Part shown: in pieces, positions 37,147 through 45,208 of the stretch | How positions within the stretch are numbered: position 1 is the first letter of the stretch | How the letters are laid out: each line of letters begins with the position of its first letter | Assembly: GCA_019745565.1 (NCBI GenBank) | Contig: JAIESW010000065.1 | Coordinates: 40,966 to 104,965 of the forward strand | Length of the DNA stretch: 64,000 bases | Source of the DNA: Burkholderiales bacterium | Lineage (GTDB): Bacteria; Pseudomonadota; Gammaproteobacteria; Burkholderiales; Ga0077523 | Reading direction: 5' to 3' | Program-made: the position numbers and the translations under genes | The notes under the pieces: model-generated | Told to the model about the DNA's origin: nothing | Database searches by the model: none | The model's input: only the letters and a program-made list of their open reading frames with translations

Positions 37147-38235
37147 TTATTGCCTTGCGACGTTCGTCCGCTGCCGCTCGGCCCGAGCGCCGGTGCCCGC
37201 ATCGGACTTCTTCTCCGGTGCGGCATGACCGCCGCCCAGTTCGGGATAGTCCTTCGCCATGCTCGCCCCGTACAGCGGCTTGTGGACACCCTGGTGGCAG
37301 GTGGCGCAGTTCAGCTTCGGTCCGTCGCCCAGCGGACCCTTGTCTTCGTCGGGAAAGACGGACGCCAGCGGTTCTAGGTAGGCCGAGTTGAGGTCGCGCA
37401 CCATCCGGATGCCGTACCACGCGGTGGCCCGCGGCGGGCTGCTCGCACCCCAATCCGCGAACGACCGGCTGTTATGGCAATAGGTGCAGTTGACGCCGAG
37501 CGACTCGGACATGTGCATCATCAGCGAATAGGTCCACTCGGTCTGCGGGATGGTCTTGCCGGGCTCGGCACCGGGCAGCGGATCGTGCGCGATGACGCGG
37601 ATGGGATCGTCCTTCACCAAGAAGCGTCCGAACGGATCCTGCGGCATGGCCGTGAGACCCACCTGCGTTCCCGGCCGGTTCTGCTGGCCGAGCCCGCCCG
37701 CGAAGCCCTTCGCCATGCGCGCGCCGGGATCGTTGTGCCAGACGAACGCCGGTTCCGGATTGCCGCGGTGGCACGTGTAGCACGTGACCCCCGTGTCGCC
37801 GACGTGGTTCTTCCACTTGCCGTTGATGTGCCGCGTCATCTGCAGCATCTGGCGCGCGACCACCTTGGTGTACAGGGAATCATCGGCGAAGTCAGCACCT
37901 TTGTGGCAATAGGCGCAGCCTTCCTTGGGGGCGACCCAGCTCGTGATCGCGACCATCACCCGCGTGAACTCCGCCACATTCAAGTCGTTCAGGACCTTCA
38001 CGTTCTTGAATTGCGCCCCGGCCGAAGGTCCGCCTGGTTCCGCCGCAGGTATCGGATCGGGCACCTTGTTGGCCTCGTGCAATCCCGCGACGGTGCGCGG
38101 GTTCTGCACATCGACCATGCCGGTGCCGCGGTAACCGCGCTGCTCGGTCGCGGTCGGCGGCCGTTCACAGCCCACCAGCAGCGCCGATACTCCCAGCGCG
38201 ATCAGCGCGCCCAGCCTCCGTGTGTTGGAGTTCAT
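37147..38235 (-). CDS. pufC: reaction-centre tetraheme cytochrome c subunit
   Basis: PufC donates electrons from soluble carriers to the photo-oxidised special pair on the periplasmic side. The 362-residue protein has a lipobox ending LVGC (lipidated C23) and four heme motifs CxxCH: 107-111, 152-156, 250-254 and 310-314. The tail after the last heme (GGHAAPEKKSDAG...) is polar. GGGAGG, six bases before the start, lies inside the upstream 66-aa ORF, and start and stop overlap as ATGA. It is the last gene of the puf operon. Confidence 0.97.
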   Translation of the reverse strand: MNSNTRRLGALIALGVSALLVGCERPPTATEQRGYRGTGMVDVQNPRTVAGLHEANKVPDPIPAAEPGGPSAGAQFKNVKVLNDLNVAEFTRVMVAITSWVAPKEGCAYCHKGADFADDSLYTKVVARQMLQMTRHINGKWKNHVGDTGVTCYTCHRGNPEPAFVWHNDPGARMAKGFAGGLGQQNRPGTQVGLTAMPQDPFGRFLVKDDPIRVIAHDPLPGAEPGKTIPQTEWTYSLMMHMSESLGVNCTYCHNSRSFADWGASSPPRATAWYGIRMVRDLNSAYLEPLASVFPDEDKGPLGDGPKLNCATCHQGVHKPLYGASMAKDYPELGGGHAAPEKKSDAGTGARAERQRTNVARQ

Positions 38236-38432
38236 CGCGAACCTCCCGGAATGGAAGCCGGTTCCATGACCGGCGGGAACAGGTTGAGGAACGAGGACGC
38301 ATCGCTCAGCTTGATCTCGGGTACCGGCAACGCATTGCGCTCGGTCACGAGGGTCGCGCAGCCGACCGCCACGGCACATGAGCCGGCGGTCGCGAGCAGC
38401 TTCATGCGTCTGCGGCGCTCGGTGTCCATCAT
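38232..38432 (-). CDS. 66-aa single-helix protein between pufM and pufC
   Basis: This short gene overlaps the pufM stop (ATGA) at its start and the pufC start (ATGA) at its end, so it is coupled to both. The protein has a basic N-terminus (TERRRRMK), one hydrophobic segment (about 11-31, LLATAGSCAVAVGCATLV), and a polar, proline-containing periplasmic tail (LPVPEIKLSDASSFLNLFPP). The RRRRMKLL start could act as a Tat-type or simple signal anchor, and two cysteines (C19, C25) sit in weak lipobox contexts. It has no histidine, so it is not an antenna peptide. I know no family for it; an RC-LH1 or cytochrome accessory subunit is the obvious guess. Confidence 0.75.
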   Translation of the reverse strand: MMDTERRRRMKLLATAGSCAVAVGCATLVTERNALPVPEIKLSDASSFLNLFPPVMEPASIPGGSR

Positions 38433-39400
38433 TGCGACATCGCCGCAGGATCGGCCACGGGCGCGAACACGGCCGGATACGCCGGCGCGACGTGGTGCTT
38501 CACCGCCCATAGATACCAGTTGTCCACCACGGTGCCGGTGAGCAGGATGCCGATGCCCCCGCACAGGGGCGTCAGCACCGCGAACCACCAGGCCCAGCGG
38601 TGAATCGACTCCATGGTCGCGTTGAAGCCCATGGTCCAGCGCCAGAAGAGCGCAGCACGTTCCGAGGCGGTGCCGCGATCGACCACCTGCTCCAGTTCAC
38701 GGTCACCGCCGAACCGGCTCACCGCGAGAATGGTGGCACCGTGCATCGCGAACAGCAGCGCCGAGCCGTACAGGAACGCGATCGACAACATGTGGAACGG
38801 GTTGTAGAACAGGTTGCCGTACCGGATCGAGAACGCTGCGGTCCAGTCGAGGTGCGGGAAGATGCCGAAGGGAACCGCCTCGCTCCAGCTGCCCATCAGC
38901 AGCGGCCGGATGAAGCCGAGCACCAGGTAGAGCCAGATCGCGGATGCGAACGCCCAGGCGACGTGGGTGCCCATGCCGAGCGCCTTCGCACGGCGATACA
39001 TGCGCACCCACCAGAGCAGGATCGCCGCCGTCAGGAAGAAGCCCGCCATCAACCACCATCCCCCCTGCCGCAGCGGTGGAATCCGCAGACCGTACTCCGG
39101 CGCCGGCGGCTCGAGCCCGAGCCAGAACAACTGCCGCACGAACTGGATCGGATCCCAGTTGACCGACGCGAACATGTTGAGCCCGATGATCTCGATCGCG
39201 ATGAAACCGCAGATGAGCGATAGCAGCCCGGTGGTGCCGAGATAGATCGGCCCGATCTGCGCGTCGCCGAACTTGCCCAGCAGATGCAGGAAGCCGGGCC
39301 GCCCCGATCGCCGCCAGACGCTGCCGGCCGGCAACGGGACACCCGCGTAAGCGGGCGCGCGGACCTGCACGCGCGTGAAGATGTTCTGGTATTCCGCCAT
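38429..39400 (-). CDS. pufM: photosynthetic reaction centre M subunit
   Basis: PufM forms the reaction-centre core with PufL and binds pigments and the primary quinone. The 323-residue protein has five membrane helices and conserved segments such as GIFPHLDWTAAFSIRYGNLFYNPFHMLSI (pigment-ligating histidine region), LFAMHGATIL and MGFNATMESIHRWAWWFA (iron-ligand region). The C-terminus is of the longer type found with a bound cytochrome subunit. It lies 24 bases after pufL. Confidence 0.98.
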   Translation of the reverse strand: MAEYQNIFTRVQVRAPAYAGVPLPAGSVWRRSGRPGFLHLLGKFGDAQIGPIYLGTTGLLSLICGFIAIEIIGLNMFASVNWDPIQFVRQLFWLGLEPPAPEYGLRIPPLRQGGWWLMAGFFLTAAILLWWVRMYRRAKALGMGTHVAWAFASAIWLYLVLGFIRPLLMGSWSEAVPFGIFPHLDWTAAFSIRYGNLFYNPFHMLSIAFLYGSALLFAMHGATILAVSRFGGDRELEQVVDRGTASERAALFWRWTMGFNATMESIHRWAWWFAVLTPLCGGIGILLTGTVVDNWYLWAVKHHVAPAYPAVFAPVADPAAMSQ

Positions 39401-39424
39401 GGTGGTCCCCTTGAGGTCGTCCGA

Positions 39425-40246
39425 TTACCAGATCGGGAGGTTGAGCCACCAACCCCACCACTCCGGCCAGCCGCGGGTCCAGAACGGGCCGCTGATGATG
39501 ATGCAGACCGCGCTCCAGAAGACCGCGCTCAACGCGAGGAACAGCCCGAGCCGGTGGATACCGAGCGGGCCGATGGAGTAGCCGATGGTGTCGCGGAAGA
39601 AGGTGTTCTCGTGCTCAGGCGTCTTCATCCGCTCTCCCTTGCCGGGATTGGTGGCCGACAGAATGAGTGCGCCGTGCAGCGACAGCGCGAGACACGTGGT
39701 GAAGAAGAAGCTCACCGCGATCATGTGCGCCGGGTTGTAGTGGAAGTGCAGGTACTGGTAGCCGGTGTTCGACACCCAGTCGAGATGGCTCAGGATCCCG
39801 TAGGGAAATCCATGGCCCCACGCACCCAGCAGCAGCGGCCGGAACACCACCAGCGTCACGTACGCGAGGATCGCGAAGCTGAATGCGAACGGCACGTGAT
39901 AGCCGATGCCGAGCTTGCGGCAGATCTCCACTTCGCGCAGCGCCCAGGAGCAGAACGAGCCTACCGCACAGATGGTGATCAGTTGCCACAACCCGCCGGC
40001 CTTCAATGGAGCGAACCTCAGTCCGTAACTCAGATCGGGCGGGGCGATGTTGATCTGCCAGAGATTCCACGTCGGACCGATGGCCGCGCCGTACACGATG
40101 AGCGCGGTGCCGAGCGTCGCGAAGAAGATGGTCGTGACACCGAAGAAGCCCACGTAGAACGGACCCACCCAGAAGTCGAACAGATCGCCTCCGAGCAGCG
40201 TTCCACCGCGAACGCGGTACTTCCTTTCGAAACTGAGCATCGACAT
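39425..40246 (-). CDS. pufL: photosynthetic reaction centre L subunit
   Basis: PufL has 273 residues and five membrane helices. Landmarks are MLSFERKYRVRGGTLLGGDLFDFWVGPFYVGFFG at the N-terminus, GILSHLDWVSNTGYQYLHFHYNPAHM, CLALSLHGALILSA and the iron/QB region with ENTFFRDTIGYSIGPLGIHRLGLFLAL. GGGAGGAGG lies seven bases before the start at 40246, which decides it over an upstream in-frame codon. Confidence 0.98.
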   Translation of the reverse strand: MSMLSFERKYRVRGGTLLGGDLFDFWVGPFYVGFFGVTTIFFATLGTALIVYGAAIGPTWNLWQINIAPPDLSYGLRFAPLKAGGLWQLITICAVGSFCSWALREVEICRKLGIGYHVPFAFSFAILAYVTLVVFRPLLLGAWGHGFPYGILSHLDWVSNTGYQYLHFHYNPAHMIAVSFFFTTCLALSLHGALILSATNPGKGERMKTPEHENTFFRDTIGYSIGPLGIHRLGLFLALSAVFWSAVCIIISGPFWTRGWPEWWGWWLNLPIW

Positions 40247-40316
40247 CGCTGCCTCCTCCCTTGGCACACGCCCCTCAAGCGGGGCTTGCTCGTCCGGTCG
40301 CCGCGTTCAGGGTTGC

Positions 40317-40349
40317 GGACGGCGCCGGCCGTTCAGGCCCGGTGCGTCC
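40317..40349 (-). promoter_or_regulatory. intercistronic mRNA hairpin between pufA and pufL
   Basis: In the 123-base pufA-pufL gap the transcript can form GGACG...CGTCC closing an inner CCGGGCC-TGAAC-GGCCGG stem. A second smaller hairpin, GCCCC-six bases-GGGGC, lies at 40270-40285 just before the pufL ribosome-binding site. In Rhodobacter, hairpins at this site protect the pufBA segment from 3'-5' decay and set a high LH1:RC ratio; the same role is inferred here and would also cover the 74-aa ORF. Confidence 0.6.
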
Positions 40350-40369
40350 GCGCCCTATCGCAGCCGCGG

Positions 40370-40534
40370 CTACTTCTGGGCCGCCGGCGTTGCGTGCGTC
40401 TTCGAACCCTCGATCCAGTTGTACTTGTCGGTGCTGAGCAGGATGAAATGGATCAGCAGCGCCAGTACGAACAGGAACGTGAACAGCGCAATCAACGATC
40501 TGCGCGGATCGAACAGAAGCCAGATTCTCCACAT
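40370..40534 (-). CDS. pufA: light-harvesting 1 alpha polypeptide
   Basis: This 54-residue antenna peptide (too short for a long-ORF screen) reads MWRIWLLFDPRRSL at the N-terminus, then a single helix with the bacteriochlorophyll-ligating histidine H29 in LALLIHFILLSTDKYNW. The C-terminus (IEGSKTHATPAAQK) is short. GGAAGGAG lies nine bases upstream of the ATG. It forms the LH1 ring with PufB. Confidence 0.97.
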   Translation of the reverse strand: MWRIWLLFDPRRSLIALFTFLFVLALLIHFILLSTDKYNWIEGSKTHATPAAQK

Positions 40535-40550
40535 GTTGTTCGTCTCCTTC

Positions 40551-40775
40551 CTAAGTGAGGTGCGACATAAAGGTGTAGACCGCCGTCTTCACGCCCGCGA
40601 TCATCGATCTCTCGCCGGCTGCTCCAGGCAACCAGGTCCGCCATTCCAGCGCGAACGTCTGGCCGATGAGCGCCACCAGCAGAAAGACGACGAAGCTCGG
40701 CAGGAAGATGACGCGGAATCCCTTCGAGCCGTCCCGTGCGGGAGCCCGTGCCGATGAGTTGCGTCCGTCAGACAT
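40551..40775 (-). CDS. 74-aa single-helix protein between pufB and pufA (candidate RC-LH1 subunit)
   Basis: The gene sits 29 bases after pufB and 16 bases before pufA, with a strong GAGGAGGG ribosome-binding site. The protein has a basic, polar N-terminus of about 19 residues, one membrane helix (about 20-45, FRVIFLPSFVVFLLVALIGQ then TFALEW), and a periplasmic tail RTWLPGAAGERSMIAGVKTAVYTFMSHLT. It has no histidine in the helix, so it is not a normal alpha or beta antenna chain. Topology, size and the IxG...HL ending recall Rhodobacter PufX (from memory), but identity is low and its gene position (between pufB and pufA) differs. Being in the pufBA segment it should be made at antenna-like levels. 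Confidence 0.85.
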   Translation of the reverse strand: MSDGRNSSARAPARDGSKGFRVIFLPSFVVFLLVALIGQTFALEWRTWLPGAAGERSMIAGVKTAVYTFMSHLT

Positions 40776-40804
40776 TTGCGAGCCCTCCTCGAGACGGGTC
40801 CCCG

Positions 40805-40957
40805 TTACAGCCAGGGACGCCAGCTCCACGCCAGGATGTGAGCGACGATGGCGATCACGGTGAAGACGATGAAGCTCGTCATGAAGATGCCGTGAAACTG
40901 CCGCGCCTCGTCCTCCGTCAGCCCCGACAGCGAACCGCTTCTCTGCAAGTCAGCCAT
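40805..40957 (-). CDS. pufB: light-harvesting 1 beta polypeptide
   Basis: This 50-residue antenna peptide reads MADLQRSGSLSGLTEDEARQFHGIF at the N-terminus (in two parts: the LTEDEA motif and H22), then a helix with the bacteriochlorophyll ligand H40 and the end AWSWRPWL. The 18-residue spacing of H22 and H40 is canonical. GGAGG lies eight bases before the start. It is the first structural gene of the puf operon; no pufQ was found upstream. Confidence 0.97.
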   Translation of the reverse strand: MADLQRSGSLSGLTEDEARQFHGIFMTSFIVFTVIAIVAHILAWSWRPWL

Positions 40958-41097
40958 AGATCAAGCCTCCAGATTGGCCTTGCGACCGTTACCGCGTTCG
41001 ACTGCCGCGGCTGAAAATGCCGCAGACGGGGAATCCGCCGCGACCCCTAGTCCGCCCGCTGCGACCGGGCAGATTCTTCGGTTCATGCACGAGACGT

Positions 41098-42555
41098 TCA
41101 CGCCGCGATCCCTTCGGTCAGCGCGACGCGCGATCGCTCGACACGGGCGGTCGTGACCCGCAGCTCGCCGGCCCCGCGCGCGTCGCGCTCCGCGCGGTCG
41201 CGGATGCGCTTGGCCGCCGAGATCTGCACGAGCACCGGCTGGGTCGCGACCACCTGCGCGAGCAGCTGGTGTGCGTCGGCGTCCCACGGCAGCTCGCCGC
41301 GCGATTCCGCCCGCGCCGGCGTCGCCTCGACGCGGTCCAGATCGGTGCCGAGCGGCAGGATGTGGAACAGCGCATCGAAGAGCGCGTTGCACACTTCCTG
41401 CACGAGATAGGTCGCGCCGGCATAACCCATGAACGGTGTGCCGGTGTGGCGGCGGATGATCGCGCCGGGAAACGACGCCGGGATATACATCGAGCGGCCG
41501 CCGAGTTCCGCCGCGTACATGCGTTCGTTGTAGCTGCCGAACAGGACCAGCGGCGGCTTTTCCCGAAGCGCGAGACGTACCGCCTCGTTGTCCGGTTTGA
41601 CACCGGCACGCCGTGCGAACGAGAACGTGCAGGGCAATCCCATCTCGGTTTCCAGGAAGTGCCGCACGCCGCGCGCGTAGGTTTCGTTCGCCACGATGGC
41701 GAAGCTCGCGGTGCCGAAGAAATCCTGGGTGACCGAGCGCCACAGGTCCCACAGCGGCTTGATCGTCGTGTGCTTCTCGCGCTCGATGAAGGGCCTGGGG
41801 TCGAGATCGAGCAGCTGTCCCAGCGTCTGCAGGAACGTCGTGGTGCTGTGGAGTCCGATGGGCGCCTGCAGGTACGGACGATCGAGCGCCTCGCACAGCA
41901 GGCGGCCGAACTCGCGGTACAGGCAGACGTTGACGTCGGCGTCGGCGAGTTTCGCCACGTCGGCGAGATGGCTGCCCAGCGGGAACACCAGATTGACCTC
42001 GGCGCCGATGCCTTCCACCAATCGGCGGATCTCGGCCAGGTCGGACGGCATGTTGAAGTGGCCGTAGCTCGGCCCGATGAGGTTCACCCGCGGCTTCTCG
42101 CCCGGCTTCCGCTCCTTGCGGGCGGGCAGCTTCTTCAGGCCGTATTCGGTCCAGAGCCAGTACATCGCGCGATTGGCGCTCTGCCACTGGTCCTCGTCGA
42201 TGGTGCGCGGCAGGAAGCGCTTGATGTTCGTGCCTTCCGGCGTGACGCCACCGCCGATCATCTCGGCGATGGACCCGGTCACGACCACGGCGGGCTGCGA
42301 CGGATCGAGCGTCCGGTGCGCGCGCTTCATCGCGCCTTCGGTGCCGTGCTGGCCCAGTTCCTCCTCGGCGAGGCCGGTCACGACGATCGGCAGTTCATGG
42401 GGCGGCAGCGCATCGGTGTAGTGCAGCACCGACGTGACGGGCAGGTTCTCACAGCCCACCGGCCCGTCGATGATGACCTGCAGGCCCTTGATCGCCGTGA
42501 AGACGTAGACCGAACCCCAGTAGCCGCCGGCGCGATCGTGATCCTGGATCAGCAT
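41098..42555 (-). CDS. bchZ: chlorophyllide a reductase subunit Z
   Basis: BchZ with BchY is the catalytic NifDK-like part of the enzyme reducing ring B of chlorophyllide a, the step that creates a bacteriochlorin. The 485-residue protein begins LIQDHDRAGGYWGSVYVFTAIKGLQ and has the cluster-region motif VIIDGPVGCENLPV and the CVNVCLYREFGR-like segment (here DVNVCLYREFG). Its start overlaps the bchY stop (ATGA). It is followed after 140 bases by pufB with no PpsR box between. Confidence 0.97.
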   Translation of the reverse strand: MLIQDHDRAGGYWGSVYVFTAIKGLQVIIDGPVGCENLPVTSVLHYTDALPPHELPIVVTGLAEEELGQHGTEGAMKRAHRTLDPSQPAVVVTGSIAEMIGGGVTPEGTNIKRFLPRTIDEDQWQSANRAMYWLWTEYGLKKLPARKERKPGEKPRVNLIGPSYGHFNMPSDLAEIRRLVEGIGAEVNLVFPLGSHLADVAKLADADVNVCLYREFGRLLCEALDRPYLQAPIGLHSTTTFLQTLGQLLDLDPRPFIEREKHTTIKPLWDLWRSVTQDFFGTASFAIVANETYARGVRHFLETEMGLPCTFSFARRAGVKPDNEAVRLALREKPPLVLFGSYNERMYAAELGGRSMYIPASFPGAIIRRHTGTPFMGYAGATYLVQEVCNALFDALFHILPLGTDLDRVEATPARAESRGELPWDADAHQLLAQVVATQPVLVQISAAKRIRDRAERDARGAGELRVTTARVERSRVALTEGIAA

Positions 42556-44183
42556 CAGATCATCTCCTCGGCCTTGCGCTGCTTCGCGAGTTTCGCCATC
42601 TGACGCGCGTACTGCTCGCGAAACTCGGGACGATCCTTGGGCACGTCCTCCCAAACGCCGGCCGCGTAGCCGCTGCCCACGTCCTCGAAGAAGGCTCGCA
42701 TGGTCTCGAAGCGCGCCTTGTTGCCGATGGCGGTGTTGATCACCTGCGCGAGCGATCCGGCGCCCGCCACGCCCATCAGCGGGCGCGCGGAGATCAGGTT
42801 GGTGAAGTACAGGGCCGGGATCGCGCGTTCCTTTGCTGCCTGCACCACCGGCGTGGTGCCGATGGCGAGGTCGGGCTCGAATTCGGCCATGGCTGCGAGG
42901 TCCTGCTCCAACGACGCGCGGTACTGCACACGCACGCCCTTCGCTTCCAGCCATGCACGGTCGGGGTCGGACCAGGGGGTGCGCGGACACGCGGTGCCGG
43001 CATAGCGCACGTCGGCGCCACTTTCGACGAGCAGTCGGGCCACCAGCAGTTCGGAGCCCTCGTAGCCCGACAGGGTCACTCGGCCCTCGATGCGCGTGCG
43101 GTCTAGCGCCTCGCGGATGGCGGGCAACACACGGTTCTTCGCCGCATCGACGCGATCGCGGGGGATGCCGCAGGCCGAGCCGATGGCTTCGAGCCATGAG
43201 GCGGTGCCGTCGTAGCCCACGGGTGCCGACCCCACGATCGGGCGGCCCGCGTGTTCGAACTCGCGCAGCGACGCGGTGTAGAAGGGATGGATCGCGGCGA
43301 CCACAGCACAGTCGAGCGCCGCGTACAGCTCGCGCCATTCGCGCGTCGGCACCACCGGACCGGCCGCGAGGCCGAGGGGCTCCAGCAGCATGCCGATCCC
43401 GACAGGATCGGCCGGGAACATCTCGCCGAGGAAAGTGACGGTCGGCCGGTCGCTCACGCCGTTGCGCGGCGCCGCCACCGGCCCTTGCTGCACTTCGGTG
43501 CGCGCGTACTGCAGCATCGCGCCGGCCAGGATGTCCTTCGCCTCGGCATGGGTCGGCACACCGAAGCCGGGCACGTCGATGCCGATGATGCGCACGCCGT
43601 TGATCTGCTTCGGCAGCAACCGCAGGGGCACGCCCGAGGCGGTCGGCACGCACAGGTTGGTCACCACCACCGCGTCGTACAGCGCGGGATCGGCCAGCTT
43701 GAACACCGCCTCGCGGATGTCCTCGAACAGCTTGCCGGTGACCAGCGTCTCGGAGTTGAACGGCACGTAGCCCACGGTGCGCTTCGCGCCGTAGAAGTGC
43801 GACGTGAACGTGAGGCCGTACACGCAGCACGCCGAACCGGACAGGACGGTGGCGGTACGGCGCATGCGCAGGCCGACGCGCAGCGAACCGAACGCCGGGC
43901 ACATGCTCTGCGGCTGGTCGTGCGGACCGGTGGGATAGTCGGCGGCGTAGCGCTGCAGCGTTTCGCTGTTGACCGACGCGCTCGCGGCCGCGCGCATCTG
44001 TTCCTTGCCGCCGTGGCAACCCGTGCCGTCGCCCGAGGCTGCCGTCACGTGGATGGGGATGACGCGCTTCTCGGGCATCCCCTGCGCACCGTCGTTCGCC
44101 ATGGGCGCCGCACCGGCCGCGTCGTAGATCACTTCCACACCGGTGGCAGGTGCGATCGATGCGGATGGTGTCGCGCCGTTCAT
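42555..44183 (-). CDS. bchY: chlorophyllide a reductase subunit Y
   Basis: BchY has 542 residues from the ATG at 44183, with a variable N-terminus of about 85 residues before MCPAFGSLRVGLRMRRTATVLSGSACCVYGL, which carries the likely cluster cysteines. Other landmarks are VTNLCVPTASGVPLRLLP and FLGEMFPADPVGIGMLLEPLGL. It starts five bases after the bchX stop and overlaps bchZ. Confidence 0.97.
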   Translation of the reverse strand: MNGATPSASIAPATGVEVIYDAAGAAPMANDGAQGMPEKRVIPIHVTAASGDGTGCHGGKEQMRAAASASVNSETLQRYAADYPTGPHDQPQSMCPAFGSLRVGLRMRRTATVLSGSACCVYGLTFTSHFYGAKRTVGYVPFNSETLVTGKLFEDIREAVFKLADPALYDAVVVTNLCVPTASGVPLRLLPKQINGVRIIGIDVPGFGVPTHAEAKDILAGAMLQYARTEVQQGPVAAPRNGVSDRPTVTFLGEMFPADPVGIGMLLEPLGLAAGPVVPTREWRELYAALDCAVVAAIHPFYTASLREFEHAGRPIVGSAPVGYDGTASWLEAIGSACGIPRDRVDAAKNRVLPAIREALDRTRIEGRVTLSGYEGSELLVARLLVESGADVRYAGTACPRTPWSDPDRAWLEAKGVRVQYRASLEQDLAAMAEFEPDLAIGTTPVVQAAKERAIPALYFTNLISARPLMGVAGAGSLAQVINTAIGNKARFETMRAFFEDVGSGYAAGVWEDVPKDRPEFREQYARQMAKLAKQRKAEEMI

Positions 44184-44188
44184 CGCGA

Positions 44189-45208
44189 TCAGACCGCGTC
44201 GTAGACCACTTCGAGCGTCGGGCGCTCGACGTCGGTCTTGCCGATCATGTCGAACAGCGTCGCGGGTTGGAGCACGACGTTGCGGCCGACCACATCGCCC
44301 GAGAACAGCCCGAGCAGCCCGTCCTGCGTCAACGGTGTGGGCCGCAGCGGCGGGGCCTCTGCGACGTTGGTCGCCAGCGTCTCGAACACGGATGCCCACT
44401 GTCCGCCGGGCCGGCCGATGATCTCGTAGTTGGCGCTCTTGCGGCGGATGTCGTCATGCGCCGGGATCGACGACAAAACGGGAATGCCGACGGCCTCGGC
44501 GAAAGCCTGGGCCTCGCCGGTGCCGTCGTCCTTGTTCACCACCAGGCCCGCGACACCGACGTTGCCGCCCAGCTTGCGGAAGTACTCCACCGCCGAGCAC
44601 ACGTTGTTCGCGACGTACAGGGACTGCAGGTCGTTCGACCCCACGACAATGACCTTCTGGCACATGTCGCGCGCGATCGGCAGACCGAAACCGCCGCACA
44701 CCACGTCGCCGAGAAAATCGAGCAGGACGTAGTCGAAACCCCAGTCGTGGAAGCCGAGCTTCTCGAGAGTCTCGAAGCCGTGGATGATGCCGCGACCGCC
44801 GCAGCCACGGCCCACTTCGGGACCGCCCAGTTCCATCGCGAAGACGCCGTCGCGCTTGAAGCACACGTCACCGATCGCCACCTGCTCGCCGGCCAGCTTC
44901 TTCTTCGACGAGGTCTCGATGATGGTCGGACAGGCCTTGCCGCCGAACAGCAGGCTGGTGGTGTCGCTCTTCGGGTCACAGCCGATCAGCAGCACCTTCT
45001 TGCCCTGCTGCGCCATCATGTAGGACAGGTTCGCGAGGGTGAAACTCTTGCCGATGCCCCCCTTGCCGTAGATCGCGATGATCTGGGTGGTCTTGGTGGG
45101 TGCGGCGGTAGCGACCGGATCGGGCTCGATCGCCGCTTCGGCGCGCAGCCGGTCCTTCATACTGAACTTGACCGGCATTGCCACGTTGCTGCCGCACGAG
45201 TCGTTCAT
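44189..45208 (-). CDS. bchX: chlorophyllide a reductase ATPase subunit X
   Basis: BchX is the NifH-like iron-sulfur ATPase for BchYZ. The 339-residue protein has the P-loop IYGKGGIGKS (46-55), and cluster cysteines in GRGCGGRGI and DVVCGGFGLP. The start at 45208 overlaps the bchC stop as ATGA; a longer frame into bchC exists but is not needed. Confidence 0.97.
   Translation of the reverse strand: MNDSCGSNVAMPVKFSMKDRLRAEAAIEPDPVATAAPTKTTQIIAIYGKGGIGKSFTLANLSYMMAQQGKKVLLIGCDPKSDTTSLLFGGKACPTIIETSSKKKLAGEQVAIGDVCFKRDGVFAMELGGPEVGRGCGGRGIIHGFETLEKLGFHDWGFDYVLLDFLGDVVCGGFGLPIARDMCQKVIVVGSNDLQSLYVANNVCSAVEYFRKLGGNVGVAGLVVNKDDGTGEAQAFAEAVGIPVLSSIPAHDDIRRKSANYEIIGRPGGQWASVFETLATNVAEAPPLRPTPLTQDGLLGLFSGDVVGRNVVLQPATLFDMIGKTDVERPTLEVVYDAV

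Noticed and set aside
40961..41086. A 41-codon ATG frame just upstream of pufB (MNRRICPVAAGG...)
   Set aside because: It sits where pufQ might be, but it has no membrane helix, no resemblance to PufQ and a low-complexity Ala/Gly composition. It ends in the pufB ribosome-binding site; possible leader peptide but not supported.
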